Notes: generated from the letters alone by a model not told the origin. A stretch of 64,000 nucleotides of DNA from Yamagishiella unicocca (GCA_003116995.1 BDSL01000027.1:806001-870000); one strand, 5' to 3'. Shown: positions 30,640-41,300, counted from the stretch's first letter. Numbers and translations are program-made.

Positions 30640-30687
30640 TTAATTATTCGTCGCCTCCTGTTCCCTTGCAAGTACGTGTGTCGTTGC

Positions 30688-30763
30688 GGCTGTGATGACT
30701 TGATTGCGGAGGGATTCCTGTCCCTCATGTCTTCGTTCATCGGGGATTTGCAATTTCTGAGCC
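30688..30763 (+). ncRNA. Array unit 11 (subfamily B)
   Basis: Identical to unit 10 in boxes, hairpin and guide. Confidence 0.75.
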
Positions 30764-30811
30764 TTAAGTATTCGTCGCCTCCTGTTCCCTTGCAAGTACG
30801 TGTGTCGTTGC

Positions 30812-30887
30812 GGCTGTGATGACTTGATTGCGGAGGGATTCCTGTCCCTCATGTCTTCGTTCATCGGGGATTTGCAATTTCTGAGCC
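30812..30887 (+). ncRNA. Array unit 12 (subfamily B)
   Basis: Identical to unit 10 in boxes, hairpin and guide. Confidence 0.75.
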
Positions 30888-30935
30888 TTAATTATTTGTC
30901 GCTGCCTGTTCCTCGCTGCATGTACGTGCTGTTGC

Positions 30936-31011
30936 GGCTGTGATGACTTGATTGCGGAGGGATTCCTGTCCCTCATGTCTTCGTTTTTCGGGGATTTGCA
31001 ATATCTGAGCC
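30936..31011 (+). ncRNA. Array unit 13 (subfamily B)
   Basis: As unit 10 but with TTTTTCGGGG in place of TTCATCGGGG, and GCAATATCTGA before box D. Confidence 0.72.
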
Positions 31012-31059
31012 TTAATTTTTTGTCGCTGCCTGTTCCTCGTTGCGTGTACGTGCTGTTGC

Positions 31060-31135
31060 GGCTGTGATGACTTAAATGCGGAGGGATTCCTGTCCCTCAT
31101 GTCTTCGTTTTTCGGGGATTTGCAATTTCTGAGCC
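31060..31135 (+). ncRNA. Array unit 14 (subfamily B)
   Basis: As unit 13 with ACTTAAATG after box C; last member of the exact 124-base series. Confidence 0.72.
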
Positions 31136-31165
31136 TTGATATTGTTTTGTCAGTAAGTGTTTTCT

Positions 31166-31243
31166 GGCAATGATGACACTGTGCTGGAGGGTTTCCTGAC
31201 CCCATTAGCACCGCCATCGGTGAACCAGCTTTATGTCTGAGCC
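31166..31243 (+). ncRNA. Array unit 15 (divergent)
   Basis: GGC/GCC stem, box C ATGATGA, hairpin GAGGGTTTCCTGACCCC, box D CTGA. The variable regions differ from subfamilies A and B. Confidence 0.62.
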
Positions 31244-31294
31244 GTAGGTATTGTTTGCATTCGTTGGTCGCAGATCACCGGAGCGGCCCGGCTG

Positions 31295-31374
31295 CAGCAG
31301 GGATGAGGTGTGCGTGGGGGTTCCTGACCCTGCCTTTCTGCCTGGTGGTGGATTACACGCAGTTACCTGAGCTG
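31295..31374 (+). ncRNA. Array unit 16 (divergent)
   Basis: CAGC/GCTG stem, box C GGATGAG (last base altered), hairpin GGGGGTTCCTGACCC, box D CTGA (31367-31370). Confidence 0.5.
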
Positions 31375-31426
31375 TGAAAGCGTTCACGAAATGATTTACA
31401 GTGGAATGTGGTGTGGTCTGCAAACT

Positions 31427-31503
31427 GGCCTTGATGATATTAAATGCGCCAGGGTTTCCTGACCCTCGTTCCGTCATTTTTGGCGATCGCGCTTTTCTGA
31501 GCC
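31427..31503 (+). ncRNA. Array unit 17 (divergent)
   Basis: GGC/GCC stem, box C TTGATGA, hairpin AGGGTTTCCTGACCCT, box D CTGA. Confidence 0.6.
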
Positions 31504-31538
31504 AATAAATTCCTTTTATTAATTTTTACAATTGTCTT

Positions 31539-31616
31539 GGCGTGGATGATTGGCGCTAGGGGCTTCCTGACCCCTCTTTCTCCACCATGGATGATTGAAT
31601 GCGCCGTGTCTGAGCC
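31539..31616 (+). ncRNA. Array unit 18 (divergent)
   Basis: GGC/GCC stem, box C GGATGAT, hairpin AGGGGCTTCCTGACCCCT, an internal GGATGATTGA that could be box C', and box D CTGA. Confidence 0.58.
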
Positions 31617-31634
31617 ACGATAAATCTGGTGTGA

Positions 31635-31710
31635 CGACTGATGATAGTAAGCGTGGGGGTTTCCTGATCCTCGATGCCCTCTTCTGAGGGACGACGCTTA
31701 GTCTGAGTCG
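31635..31710 (+). ncRNA. Array unit 19 (divergent)
   Basis: CGAC/GTCG stem, box C CTGATGA, hairpin GGGGTTTCCTGATCCTC, box D CTGA (31703-31706). Confidence 0.6.
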
Positions 31711-32376
31711 ACCTTCGCCACCAAGGCAATATCCTTTCCATCACTCAAGTAAGTTGCCTTCTGATAGGAGTCTCGTCGTTGTTCGTCGTGCGTTTGTCTT
31801 GCCGCGTACTGTTGCGCGTGCGGGTCAGGCTGCCAATGATGAAGTACGCCAATATGCTACATGCTGTGGGTCAGCCAGGTTCCTGCCCTGCAGGACTGAA
31901 CCTACCTGGTGAGCTCACGCAGCCTAAACCATCCGGGTCGTTTGTGCGGGCGCTATTCGGGGGACTAATAATCCGCCGGGAGTGTCTCACGCTCGCTTTT
32001 GGATGTTTTGGGTGGCTCTGCGCCAACGGTGCAACTCGGTTGCGGTCTGAGGCAAGCCTTGGCTCCCACTTATGTAGTCGTTGCTGCGCATGCGCCCGCG
32101 TGAGTTCCACCTAGCACTGTGTGTACTGTTGTCCGCTCCCTGGCTAATGATGGTCGATGATGATATTTCCAAATCAGGGCTTCTCTCAGAATACCATTCG
32201 CAGGGCCCGTCTAGAGCTTTCGCCTTTCGCCAGGCTTGAGAGCTGTTGCGGCGTTTTCCTTCCTTGGATGTCTGAGCCACCTATGCCAGGGAGCTTGCAA
32301 CGTTGTCTCGCTGTCGTTTTGTTTGTCATTGCTTGCTGTTGCTTCTGTCAGGTACTCACTGCTCCTCGTATTGACA
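31711..32376. other. No gene supported; possible degenerate extra RNA units
   Basis: ATGATGAAGT near 31837 with TTCCTGCCC and GGACTGAACC nearby, and GATGATGATATT near 32155 with TGTCTGAGCC near 32270, resemble decayed array units but lack convincing terminal stems. No protein-coding signal. Confidence 0.3.
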
Positions 32377-32472
32377 TGTGTGGCTGATGAGAAAACACCA
32401 GTAATTCTCACGACGGTCTTCTTAACGGCATCCGTGCCTTGAAGAGACGGCTGGTTAACTTCCTGACACACA
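32377..32472 (+). ncRNA. Box C/D snoRNA candidate downstream of the array
   Basis: Terminal stem TGTGTG/CACACA directly encloses box C CTGATGA (32384-32390) and box D CTGA (32463-32466), which is preceded by TTC as in the array hairpin. Length is 96 bases. Confidence 0.6.
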
Positions 32473-32548
32473 TTATTTCATTCACATGCATTCTTTAGCA
32501 CGGTGTTTTTAAACACCACTACTGAGGATGTGTCGACAGTGTTTCTAC

Positions 32549-32862
32549 TCATCTGTTTTCAACACGAAGCGCCCAATTGCTCTTATAATTACGTGTAACA
32601 GTAACTACAACCACAGTAACTATTACCACGGCTTAATGACTACAGTTTCATTTTTTTCCTGTGACATCAAGAGAATCCGAGTTGGGCTTACGTTTAAGAG
32701 TTGCTGTTGCACGCACATGCCGTCTGGGAAACATGACGTTATGCGAGTCAGGGGTGCCGTGGTAATAGTTATTGTGGCGGTAGTTACTGTTACACATACG
32801 CAGTGGATCCAAGATCGTAATGATAAGAGCAATCGGGCGCTTCGTGTTGAAAACAGATGAGT
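32549..32862. mobile_element. Fold-back (MITE-like) element with ~90-base terminal inverted repeats
   Basis: The left end (CATCTGTTTTCAACACGAAG and onward to TAACTATTACCACGG at about 32633) is repeated in inverted orientation at about 32758-32862. The right arm has an extra ~20-base insertion near 32805. There is no transposase frame; the 110-codon frame across it is chance. CGAGTCAGGG occurs in the right part of the element (about 32745) and again outside it (about 32899), so the true termini may lie slightly further out. Confidence 0.65.
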
Positions 32863-32943
32863 CGTGCGTCTACGAGTCACAACAGACAGAACGTCGTGCG
32901 AGTCAGGGTTACCTTAAACGATTCATGGGTGTGCTAGGCAGCA

Positions 32944-32948
32944 TTACA
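32944..32948 (-). terminator. Possible TGTAA polyadenylation signal for the CaMKII-association-domain gene
   Basis: TTACA on the + strand, about 610 bases past the stop of the minus-strand gene at 33557; another is present near 32790. The distance fits 3' UTR lengths usual in these algae. Confidence 0.3.
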
Positions 32949-33139
32949 GGTCGTGTTTCCAGCCGCGTAGATCGGGGGGCCACATCGAATAAGGCGCCAG
33001 GCCCCGGTGCCGCGCAATAAGACCCCCAGGCTTCGCAACAACGACCCGCATGGTTTCGAATGGCTCACTAGGACGAGTCACGAATCCGACAGGCCGGTAC
33101 CCTTCGCGACACCTATAAGGCGCAACGCCCGGGGGTTAG

Positions 33140-33548
33140 AACCTCCGCCCGAAAACCCGGCAGTCGGCAGAATCCAAACCCGGCAGTCGGCAGAATCCAA
33201 ACCCGGCAGTTGGCAGAATCCAAACCTGCCGCAGAATTCATTCCCGCAGGCCTCTAGCCCGAACGAGAATGGCCCAGCTGACTGGCAATACCACAGCGGC
33301 CCCGAAACCAAGCCCGCGTAGCGCATCCTTGGCATAAGGCCTTTTGGAAATAATCGTATCGTATTATCGGCCCCCACCCCACTCGTAAAACCTTATGCAG
33401 AGCTGCCCGCCACTTCACGTCATATCGCGTCGCCCGGCTTCATCACTTCACCAGTTGCACCATTGCACCACTTCACCAGTTGTACCACTGCACCACTTCA
33501 CCAGTTGACCAGTTCATCACTTCACCAGTTGACCAGTTCATATCACCT
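33140..33548. repeat. Short tandem repeats in the 3' flank
   Basis: A 23-base unit (CCCGGCAGTCGGCAGAATCC..) occurs three times at about 33158-33226, and a CACTTCACCAGTTG(A/T)CCA motif recurs from about 33445 to 33540. Confidence 0.7.
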
Positions 33549-33556
33549 GGCGCTGC

Positions 33557-35245
33557 CTACTTGACCAACGAGCGGTGCATATGCACGTGCGACCAGCTGC
33601 CGTCCTCCTTCTTCTCCCACACGCGCGTCTCCTCCGACTGCACCGTCACGGGCGCGCCGCCCACCATCTTCTGCGTCAGGCGAATGTACGACACGACGGC
33701 GCACTTTTCGCCGATGACGCGGACCTGGGCGGGTGGGGGTTGGGGAGTGGGCGCGGGTCGTCTATGTTAGATGAGCTGGCGAGGAGTTTGGCTTTTGGTT
33801 ACACGCACATCTGGATGCTTCTGGAAACGGGCTTCCGGTATCTTGTCGCGGGTTTGGATCGATGAGGTGCAGGTGATGCCGCCATCAGGACACGCAGTGC
33901 CGCGTTCAAGCGGCGAGACGGCCGCGTGGCACCGTTCGGAAGGACCCCGCCACGCACGACGACCACATCAGTCGGGCCCTCCCGCGTTGTTGCTGTCAGG
34001 CGAACGGGAATTTCCTACCCTGGCAGTAAGCCTGTGTACGCCTGTATCCCGATGCCGCCGCCCGGCTAGCTGGGTCCTCTCGCCCCGCCCCGGCTAGCCG
34101 GGTCCTCTCGCCCCGGCCCCCTAGCTGTGACGCGCACACGACGTAGTGGCAGTGGGCACCGCTTGTGGTGCTGTGTGCAGCCCTGGTCGACGGGCCCAAC
34201 GCGAAGGGAGGCGGGCAGAGCGCGTGCGGCAGCGTAGCATACCGGTGCACGGGAGGTAGAGAGGAAAGCCGTGACGCGACACAGAAAGACAGAAGGATGC
34301 TATTTGAATGGAGGCGGCGTGAACACTCGTTTCAGATTGCGTGCTGCAAGACTCGGGTTGCCGGCCATAAACCAGAGGGTGAGTCCGGAATCAGGCGGGA
34401 GGAGTGGTACGGGAGGGAAAACACGTGGGACGAGACACACGCACACACGAAGAAATGGCAAAGCTGTAGGGACAGTTGGGGCTTTTATAAGAGAACCCGT
34501 GAACCCACGGCAGTTGGGGGAGGGCCTTATACTTACGTGGGGCGAGGCCATGGTGTTGAGCACGTGGGGCTTGGGCGCGTCGGCGGCGGCAGGGGGCGAG
34601 GGCATTGTGAAGTAGTATTTGTGGAAGTCCAGGCCCTCCACCAGGTGACCCACAGCCTCGGGCTCAAAGCAGGTCAGGCTGGGGTCGCACATCGTCTGGA
34701 AGGGCCCGGGGGAGGGCGGCACATGAGAGGGATGCGGGGGGGGCGCACGACAGATATGAGGGTCCGTGAGGGAGGTGGTTGGGTTGGGCATGAGAGAATG
34801 ATGGGAGGGAGGAGGGAGGGATTTCGGATGATGCATGGAGGGGGTTTAAGACGAGGCGAGTTGTGCTGGATAGGAGACGGGGGCGCTGCATGCATTCGGG
34901 GGGATGGCGTGGGATGGGAGGCGGAGCTGATCGTGATTGCCGTCGCCAGGACGGATTACAAGCCGTGTCCGAAAGAGGGGAAGGGGGCAGGTCGGGAGGG
35001 GAGCGGCGCAAGGGTCGGCAATTTTGTGTGCTACGGCCACAGTCGGCATTTAACGGCTGAAAAGGTGTGGGGTATACGCGAAGTTAAATGCAGAGCGGCT
35101 GGGGAATTCTGCGTCTGCGCTAGCTAGTTGCTTGCGCGCGCATGGGCGGTCGGTCGCTGGCTCGCACCGCGTAGGTGGCATAGTCTCCCGCGCCAATCGC
35201 AGTCAGCAGCTTTTGGTTGAGCTCCAGGACCTCTTGGGCGGCCAT
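33557..35245 (-). CDS. Stand-alone CaMKII association-domain protein
   Basis: Three exons on the minus strand: 35245-35168, 34695-34537 and 33724-33557, all phase 0, 134 residues. The start ATG at 35245 gives [20 protein letters not shown]; an upstream in-frame ATG at 35374 would add 43 residues and is less likely. The protein matches the CaMKII association (oligomerisation) domain along its whole length: [75 protein letters not shown] and the terminal HRSLVK. In animals this cone-shaped domain assembles kinase subunits into rings; here there is no kinase part, as is common for stand-alone members in algae and bacteria. A Pro/Ala loop follows FTMPS. Function beyond oligomer formation is unknown. 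Confidence 0.92.
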
Positions 35246-35568
35246 TGTATCGGTGTTGAACGCACGAGGTGGAGACGGCGAAGCCGATGTGCGAATCCGG
35301 TGAGCAAGGAGAGGATGGCGAGCGGATTGTGTTGGACCCAAGATGCGCCTAACAAGCATTTCAGCTGCACACAAGGGAAAACACGGAATCTAGGATTGTC
35401 GACATTATGCACGGCACTTGTGCATGGTGCAGGGCGTGCTCGCGTGCACCTTCTGATGCATGTACGTTTGCGTGTGAGAAACAATTGTGGCCATCTTCAC
35501 ATGGGCATTTAGGTGCTCCTTAGTGACGATCGGTGCAGCTTAGTAGTCTCTGCCTGTTTTCCTTTTCC
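35246..35568. promoter_or_regulatory. Short divergent intergenic region (putative shared promoter)
   Basis: 323 bases between the start of the minus-strand CaMKII-association gene and the ATG of the complex I gene. The two are divergently transcribed, so both promoters must lie within it or in first exons. No specific element was identified. Confidence 0.4.
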
Positions 35569-36755
35569 ATGAAGAACGCGCAGTCGTTGCTGATGAAGCT
35601 GCAGGCGCCCCTTAAGGGCTGCCTGCAGCAGGGTACCACGGATGGTTTGCGCTCCTTCGCTGCCCGGGCTCTGGGCGCACAGGCGGAGACTGGTTCAGCC
35701 ATCTTGGCGGAGGCCGGAAGCGCTCCCAGCACCAGCAACGGCGCTGCTCTTCAGCTACAGCAGACCCGTGGCATGGGCTACGCTTATGCGCGCAAGACTT
35801 CAGACAAGGACTACGTTCACAGCGAGCACATGCTCGCGTTTGGCCAGTCACAGCTGACGGATTACATCATTAAGACCGTGCCGAAGTTTGTGAAGTTGGC
35901 TGTCGTTGGGCCTGCTCAGAGCAGTGTTCTTTACCAGGAGCCGACGATATACACGACACCAGAGAACCTTGTCCCGCTGATGGTCTTCCTGCGCGACCAC
36001 GTCAACACGCAGTTCAAGTGCTTGCTTGACGTCACTGCCGTGGACTTCCCGGAGCGTGCTGCGCGCTTTGAGGTGGTCTACCACCTGCTCAGCCCTCGTT
36101 GGAACAACCGCATTCGCGTGAAGGTCTGCGTCGACGAGGTCACGCCCGTGCCCACCATTTCCACCGTCTTCAACACGGCAAACTGGTTCGAGCGGGAGAC
36201 CTGGGACATGTTTGGCGTCTTCTTCTCTGGCCACCCGGACCTTCGCCGCATCCTGTCCGATTACGGCTTCACGGGCCACCCGTTGCGCAAGGACTTCCCC
36301 CTGAGTGGCTACATGGAGGTGCGGTACGACTACGGAAAGAAGCGCGTGGTCACGGAGCCGCTGGAGCTGACGCAGGAGTTCAGGTCAGCAGCTGCCGTTC
36401 AGGGCCGCAGGGCCATTTGGGACGGGGACACAAGCAGAGTTTAGTTCAGGCCGGGCGGGTTCGGGTTGGTGTTAGGGCCAGGCTGGGGTCGCGCGCTGTG
36501 CGGCCGGCTGCAACGTTGCCAGCGTTCCAGAGCACGGCAGGAAAGCAGGTCCCCCTTCCCCCACGGCTGTGACAACCCCCTCTCCGATGCAACATATGCT
36601 CTCACCTCGCCGCATTGGCCCCTGCACCCAGAAACACCCCTTTCCCCCTGCTCCAAACCCTAAACCACACTCCTCCCCCACACTCCTCCCCCACACTCCT
36701 CCGCCCCCCCAGGTACTTCGACTTCAACAGCCCTTGGGAGACCCTGAACCGGTGA
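35569..36755 (+). CDS. NUO9: Mitochondrial complex I 30-kDa subunit (NDUFS3/NAD9 type)
   Basis: Two exons, 35569-36383 and 36713-36755, joined at AG/G, 285 residues. It belongs to the peripheral arm of NADH:ubiquinone oxidoreductase. The N-terminal ~70 residues are an Arg/Ser/Ala mitochondrial presequence. The 30-kDa domain follows: FLRDHVNTQFKCLLDVTAVD, RFEVVYHLLSPRWNNRIRVK, then the signature NTANWFERETWDMFGVFFSG and HPDLRRILSDYGFTGHPLRK, DFPLSGYMEVRYDYGKKRVV and EPLELTQEFR. The tiny second exon supplies YFDFNSPWETLNR and the stop. Nuclear location of this gene (mitochondrial in many land plants) is typical of chlorophycean algae. The start is the ATG at 35569; an upstream GTG in the same frame is not used. 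Symbol follows the Chlamydomonas naming. Confidence 0.97.
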
Positions 36756-38323
36756 GCGAGTCAGTCCATGTGTCGTACATGGCTCACTCGCATCCAGTAG
36801 CGCTTTTGGAGCTTCCTGGTGGGGCCGTGGTGTAGCACGGCACGGCAGGGGCAGGGGCGGCACCGGATAGGCGGAGGCCAGGCGGTGGCAGCGCCGGCGG
36901 CTGTGGAGGCGCGTCCTGTCTGGGGACGGCGGTGCCGGTTTTGGACGGCCGGCGGTGCTTGCCTGCCTCAACAGCAGCAGCTCAGCAGCCGGAATATGAG
37001 ATCTCGGCCAACCGCCCAGGTGGCAGAGGAGACGGCGCCGGCAGGGCAGGTTGTGTGTACGGCTCTGTACGACGCGACACACTCGGGCGACGTCGCCGCC
37101 GCGTCAGAGGCGTCGGGCCGCTGCCTTCGACGCCGCCGCTGTCGGTGCTGCAGGTTGTCAGCTGCTGCGGAAGGTGCTGCGGCGCCGGCAGCGGCGGCAC
37201 TGCATCGCCTGGGGTGCGGATGAGGCGGCGGCGGCGGAGGGGTGGGCCCAGCGTGCGTTCGTGCGCAAAGGAGCTGGTGATGTGTGTGTGCGCGGGGGGG
37301 GAGCGCATGCGAAGTGCTTGGTCGGGTCACGGCGCGCATCGCAGTGGCCCTCTTTGAGTAGTCGTGTGGGCGCAGCGGGGTCACGCGACGAAGAGTTTAG
37401 GGTTTGCGGCTGGGGCTGTGACGGCAGAGGCTGCTGAGGCACAACAGGGGGGCCATTCCTGACTTTGTTGTGGTCAACGCGTCCGACGGTCTGGCTCTGG
37501 TTGTGGTTTCGGAGGCTTAAAAGGCCTGGTCGGTTGGTTGGTCGCTAGGCCCCTGGAAGCGGTCGCGAGGTCTGCAAGTCGCGTAGCCACATGCTCCAGG
37601 GGGGGGGTTGTCGTAGTGGGCCCTGTGGAAGGGGACGGCACGTGCCGTTCTGGAAGCGTCGGGGGGACGTGGAGGCGGTGCGGGCGTGCATGGTCAGGAA
37701 GCTTAACAATATTAGTCAAGTGAGGTTACGGTGGCACTGGTAATGATAAGAGGGCAATCGCCAGACGTGGCCTGTGGCAGTCTCGGCATGTGGTGGCAGT
37801 TGCGGGTATAGCAGTAGCGGCGTGTTGCTGATTGCGGTGCTGGTTGCTGCCTACGTTTCTGGCGCCAGTTGGTTACCGGCTGTGGGCCTTTTATGGGAGG
37901 CAGGGAGGCTGTTGCTGCTGTGGGCCCGGCCGGCTAGTCATCCAGTGTCAGAAGCGGAGGAGCACGTGTAATACAAAATGCGCCTGTAATTCTAATAAAT
38001 CGAAGCGTAAGCAGAGTCCATTGCAGTGGTCGCATTCCATCGGAAGGGTGCCCCAACACGAGCACGCCTGTGGATTAGGAGCTGAATAGGCGCGCGGCAT
38101 GGACGAGGGACTCGGTACGGCCAAACGACCGAGCCCGTGGAATACAGAAACAAACCCTTGATGTCAGCAACGGAGCGATTTTACCACATACTTGTAGCGA
38201 AGCGACTGCAATTCACCAGACTTTTACCATGACAGATTCTACGTGCTGATCGGCAACACTCCTCGCAGTTCAGAGTTCTTTGAAAATCATAGTCATCATC
38301 CATTTTACAGGTCGCGACATAAA
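36756..38323. other. Likely long 3' UTR of NUO9 and intergenic spacer
   Basis: No exon recognised in 36756-38323. The presence of two TGTAA signals near 37967-37989 and none earlier suggests a ~1.2-kb 3' UTR. Confidence 0.45.
37967..37989 (+). terminator. Paired TGTAA polyadenylation signals
   Basis: TGTAA at 37967-37971 and again at 37985-37989, 18 bases apart, in an A-rich context. Probable end of the NUO9 transcript. Confidence 0.45.
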
Positions 38324-41300
38324 ATGAAGGAGATAGAGATAGAGACGATTGTGGACGACTGCACAGCGCAGGTAAGCGCGCGCAGGCGAGACCGTCGCAT
38401 TCACCAACAGGTAGCTTCAGAAAACTGCACAAATTTAGATATGATATCATTTGGGGTAACCATGTATGCCATGTCCGCGCGAGAAAGGGCCCACAGCCTT
38501 CGCGCTTGTACGTCACCAACGGCGCAGGAAATGGTATCTCCGATCGCTCCTTCATTCAACCCGCCTCTCGATCCTCCCTATATACACCCCAGCGGGGCCC
38601 CTGTTAAACGCATGCCCAACCCCAACCCCTCCCGCCTCGGCCCCTCCTACCCGACTTGCGCGCTGCCGTCCCCATCATCCCACCACCCGCCGATACCCCC
38701 CCCCAACGCGGCCTTGCAGCGCCCATCACCCCCCTGCACCACCACCACCCCCCGCACCCGCACCACCACCCCACGCACCCGCACCCCCTGTCGCCTGCCC
38801 CCTTCCCTACCTCCTTTGGACCCACCTCTCCAACGCCGGTCCTAAGACACCACCCTCCCCCCATTTCCCCCCCTCCCCCTCCCCCTCCCCAATACACACA
38901 CATACACACACTCGCACGCCAGCTCTACTTCGACGCCATCTACGCCGCTGATGCCGCCATCCGCGCCTTCCACTCCAAGATCAACCACGACCCGGACGCG
39001 AAGGTGGAGCCCTGGCGGCCAGACGGCGGGCGGGAGGTCAAGTTCGTGATGTTGATGAAACTGCCGGCCATGTTGAAGAAGTTCATTGGTGAGGGGGAGG
39101 GAAGAGATCATCCGCGAATCCATGAGGGGAAGGGTTGTGGAGGGATGCGGGAGGGCAGGAGCTGGCCGTGGCCTTGTTGTAAAGGGACGGGGGAGGGGTG
39201 GGGGCGGAGGGATGTGCGAGCGGTGCCGGAACCAGCGCCGGCCGGAGGATGTGCCAGTGCCGTCCTGCCTACCACTCCCCCCGGCCTGCACCCCCCCCCC
39301 CACACACACACACCGCGCGCCACTGCGCATCGGTAACGTATCTCCTTTTCAAAGGTAACGATCGATCTCCGGGATGGGGATGGGCTGGGCCGTCTCCAGC
39401 CTTCGATGCATCCCGTGGCTTCCTCGTTCGCCATCCCAGTTCTCGGCTTTGCACTCCATAATATAGTCCACGTTTTCGTCTTCTTCACTGCACCCACAGT
39501 CGTCGCGTCCGTGTGTGTCGCATGCGCGCGCGTTCGAAGTATGACGGCTAGACGCTAGAGCTATGCACCAACTACATTACCCCAGTCGAGTTACCGGTTC
39601 TTTACCTGTAAAACCCCACACACACCGCCCGTCGCGTAAACGGTTTGTTACCCCCCCTCCCCCCACCCAAACACACATCGCTCCTCACCACGGATTCTCC
39701 TCGCAACCCATCGCCAGGCATGGACAGCGTACCCGTTGTGGAGAAGCAGCGGCTCGAGTGGGAGCCTGACAGGACGAGCTTCAAGCTGGTTTCGGAGCCG
39801 CTTCTCAACGTGAGCAGTCGCAGCTTTGCGCGGTGGATCGTTATTGTGGTTGGGGGTTTGGGCACTGTCGGTTGCGCCCTGTCAAGCAGCCCGGCCTGGA
39901 CGCATTAGATTTTGGCTGTTGGGGGGTGGTTGGCCGTTGGGGCGACAGCAGTTGGGCGTCAAGAGGTGGGACCACCAAGCCGCGGCGTGCGGGCCCAACC
40001 GACAACTTGTAACGGTTGCAACCGACCCAACCGCAGTTCCCTGGCGCCAACAAGTTCACAACCTCGGGCTTCTTAACCGTTACCAGTCGGCCCGACGGGT
40101 CCTGTCTGGTAAGTCGGAGCTTCACTCTGGTATTCGTTGGCGGTTGGTGGACGAGCGCGTGCGGGTTTGGAGCAAAACACAATCGGCCGAGGGTGACATT
40201 ATACCGGTATGCCGGTTGGTATATCGGTGGTTTGTTGCCGTTGGTCTTGTGGGGTCACGACGGGTGACGAGGGATCCATACATGGCCCCCCCGCCGGGGG
40301 TAACCGGGCCTCTTTGCAACCCCCCTCGCCGCCGGGTCTTCCCTCCCCCCCTCGCCGCCCCACAAACCCCCCTTTCCCCGCCCTTCTCCCCTTGACACTA
40401 CGATTCAGCAGCGCCTCTGCTCCGTCTTCTCGCCTCCCGTCTCTTCTGGACCGCCATCTTCACCGCCTTGTGGGCCATGGATTTGCGGATTCTCTTGTAA
40501 ACCCCCCCGCCTCCCCGCCCTCCGACCGCAGGTCAAGATCATCATGCGCTGCGCTGCCGCCATGCCCTGGCCCGTACAAGCCACCGTGGAGGGCCTTATG
40601 GGCACCGAGGCAGTCGCCTCCATCGGCATCTTCCTGGACTTTTGCAAGGAGTACTACGCCATGTGAGCGCGCCAGGCCAGAGTGTGGGCTCGGGCTCGGG
40701 GAAGGCGTCGGGGACACAACATTGTTTAACCAACTTAAAGATGCATTGACTGAGGACGGCACGTGGGGGGATAAATCCTCAGATGCACATGCCGCCGAAC
40801 TGGTTCGGCTGCTCGATCTAATTACGTCATCACAATCCTGATAAGATGTGATATGTTGCAGGGAGTACTTGTCCAATCCGACATGCCGTTTGCTTTTTTC
40901 GTCCGTTTCCAAACCGCAACGGTTTCGCGAAAAACTCTTTTTCGGTTTGCCAAATCGTTATTATGCCTTACCGGCCGCTTCGCCGATCCAGATGGCGTTC
41001 GGAGCAGGTGCTGCAGCCCGCGCGGCCCGCAGCGCCGCCCGGCGCGGAGGGCGGCGACCAGTTCTTCGACGCTGTTGACGACGAGTCCGACCTGCAGCGG
41101 TCCGGTGCCGCGGCCGGAGAGGAAGACGAAACGTCGGTCGTGCCGTACCAGCCGCCGCGGCTGGAGGATATCATCGTTGACTGCCTCCGGCAGATCCAGT
41201 CGTCCACCTCCGAAACCGCGCGCAGCCTCCGAAACCTCGAGGAGCTGTTTCGGAACATGGACGACAACATGCAGGTGAGCGTGTTCCTGTCGTATGCCAA

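Larger units (their letters stand above)
29375..31710 (+). repeat. Tandem array of 19 box C/D-like RNA units
   Basis: Units of about 75-82 bases separated by 30-80 base spacers, all on the + strand. Common plan: GGC..GCC terminal stem; box C GTGATGA or GTGAAGA; a hairpin GGG-NTTCCTGA-CCC around positions 25-40; a variable region, in one subfamily with a second hairpin (CTCCC..GGGAG); and box D CTGA or CCGA. Three groups are visible: eight units at 29375-30386, six nearly identical units with a 124-base period at 30440-31135, and five divergent units at 31166-31710. Tandem duplication of snoRNA genes is known in Chlamydomonas. Confidence 0.8.

Noticed and set aside
29375..33545. CRISPR array
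   Set aside because: The repeats are gene-sized RNAs and minisatellites in an algal nuclear sequence; no short repeat-unique spacer pattern and no cas genes.
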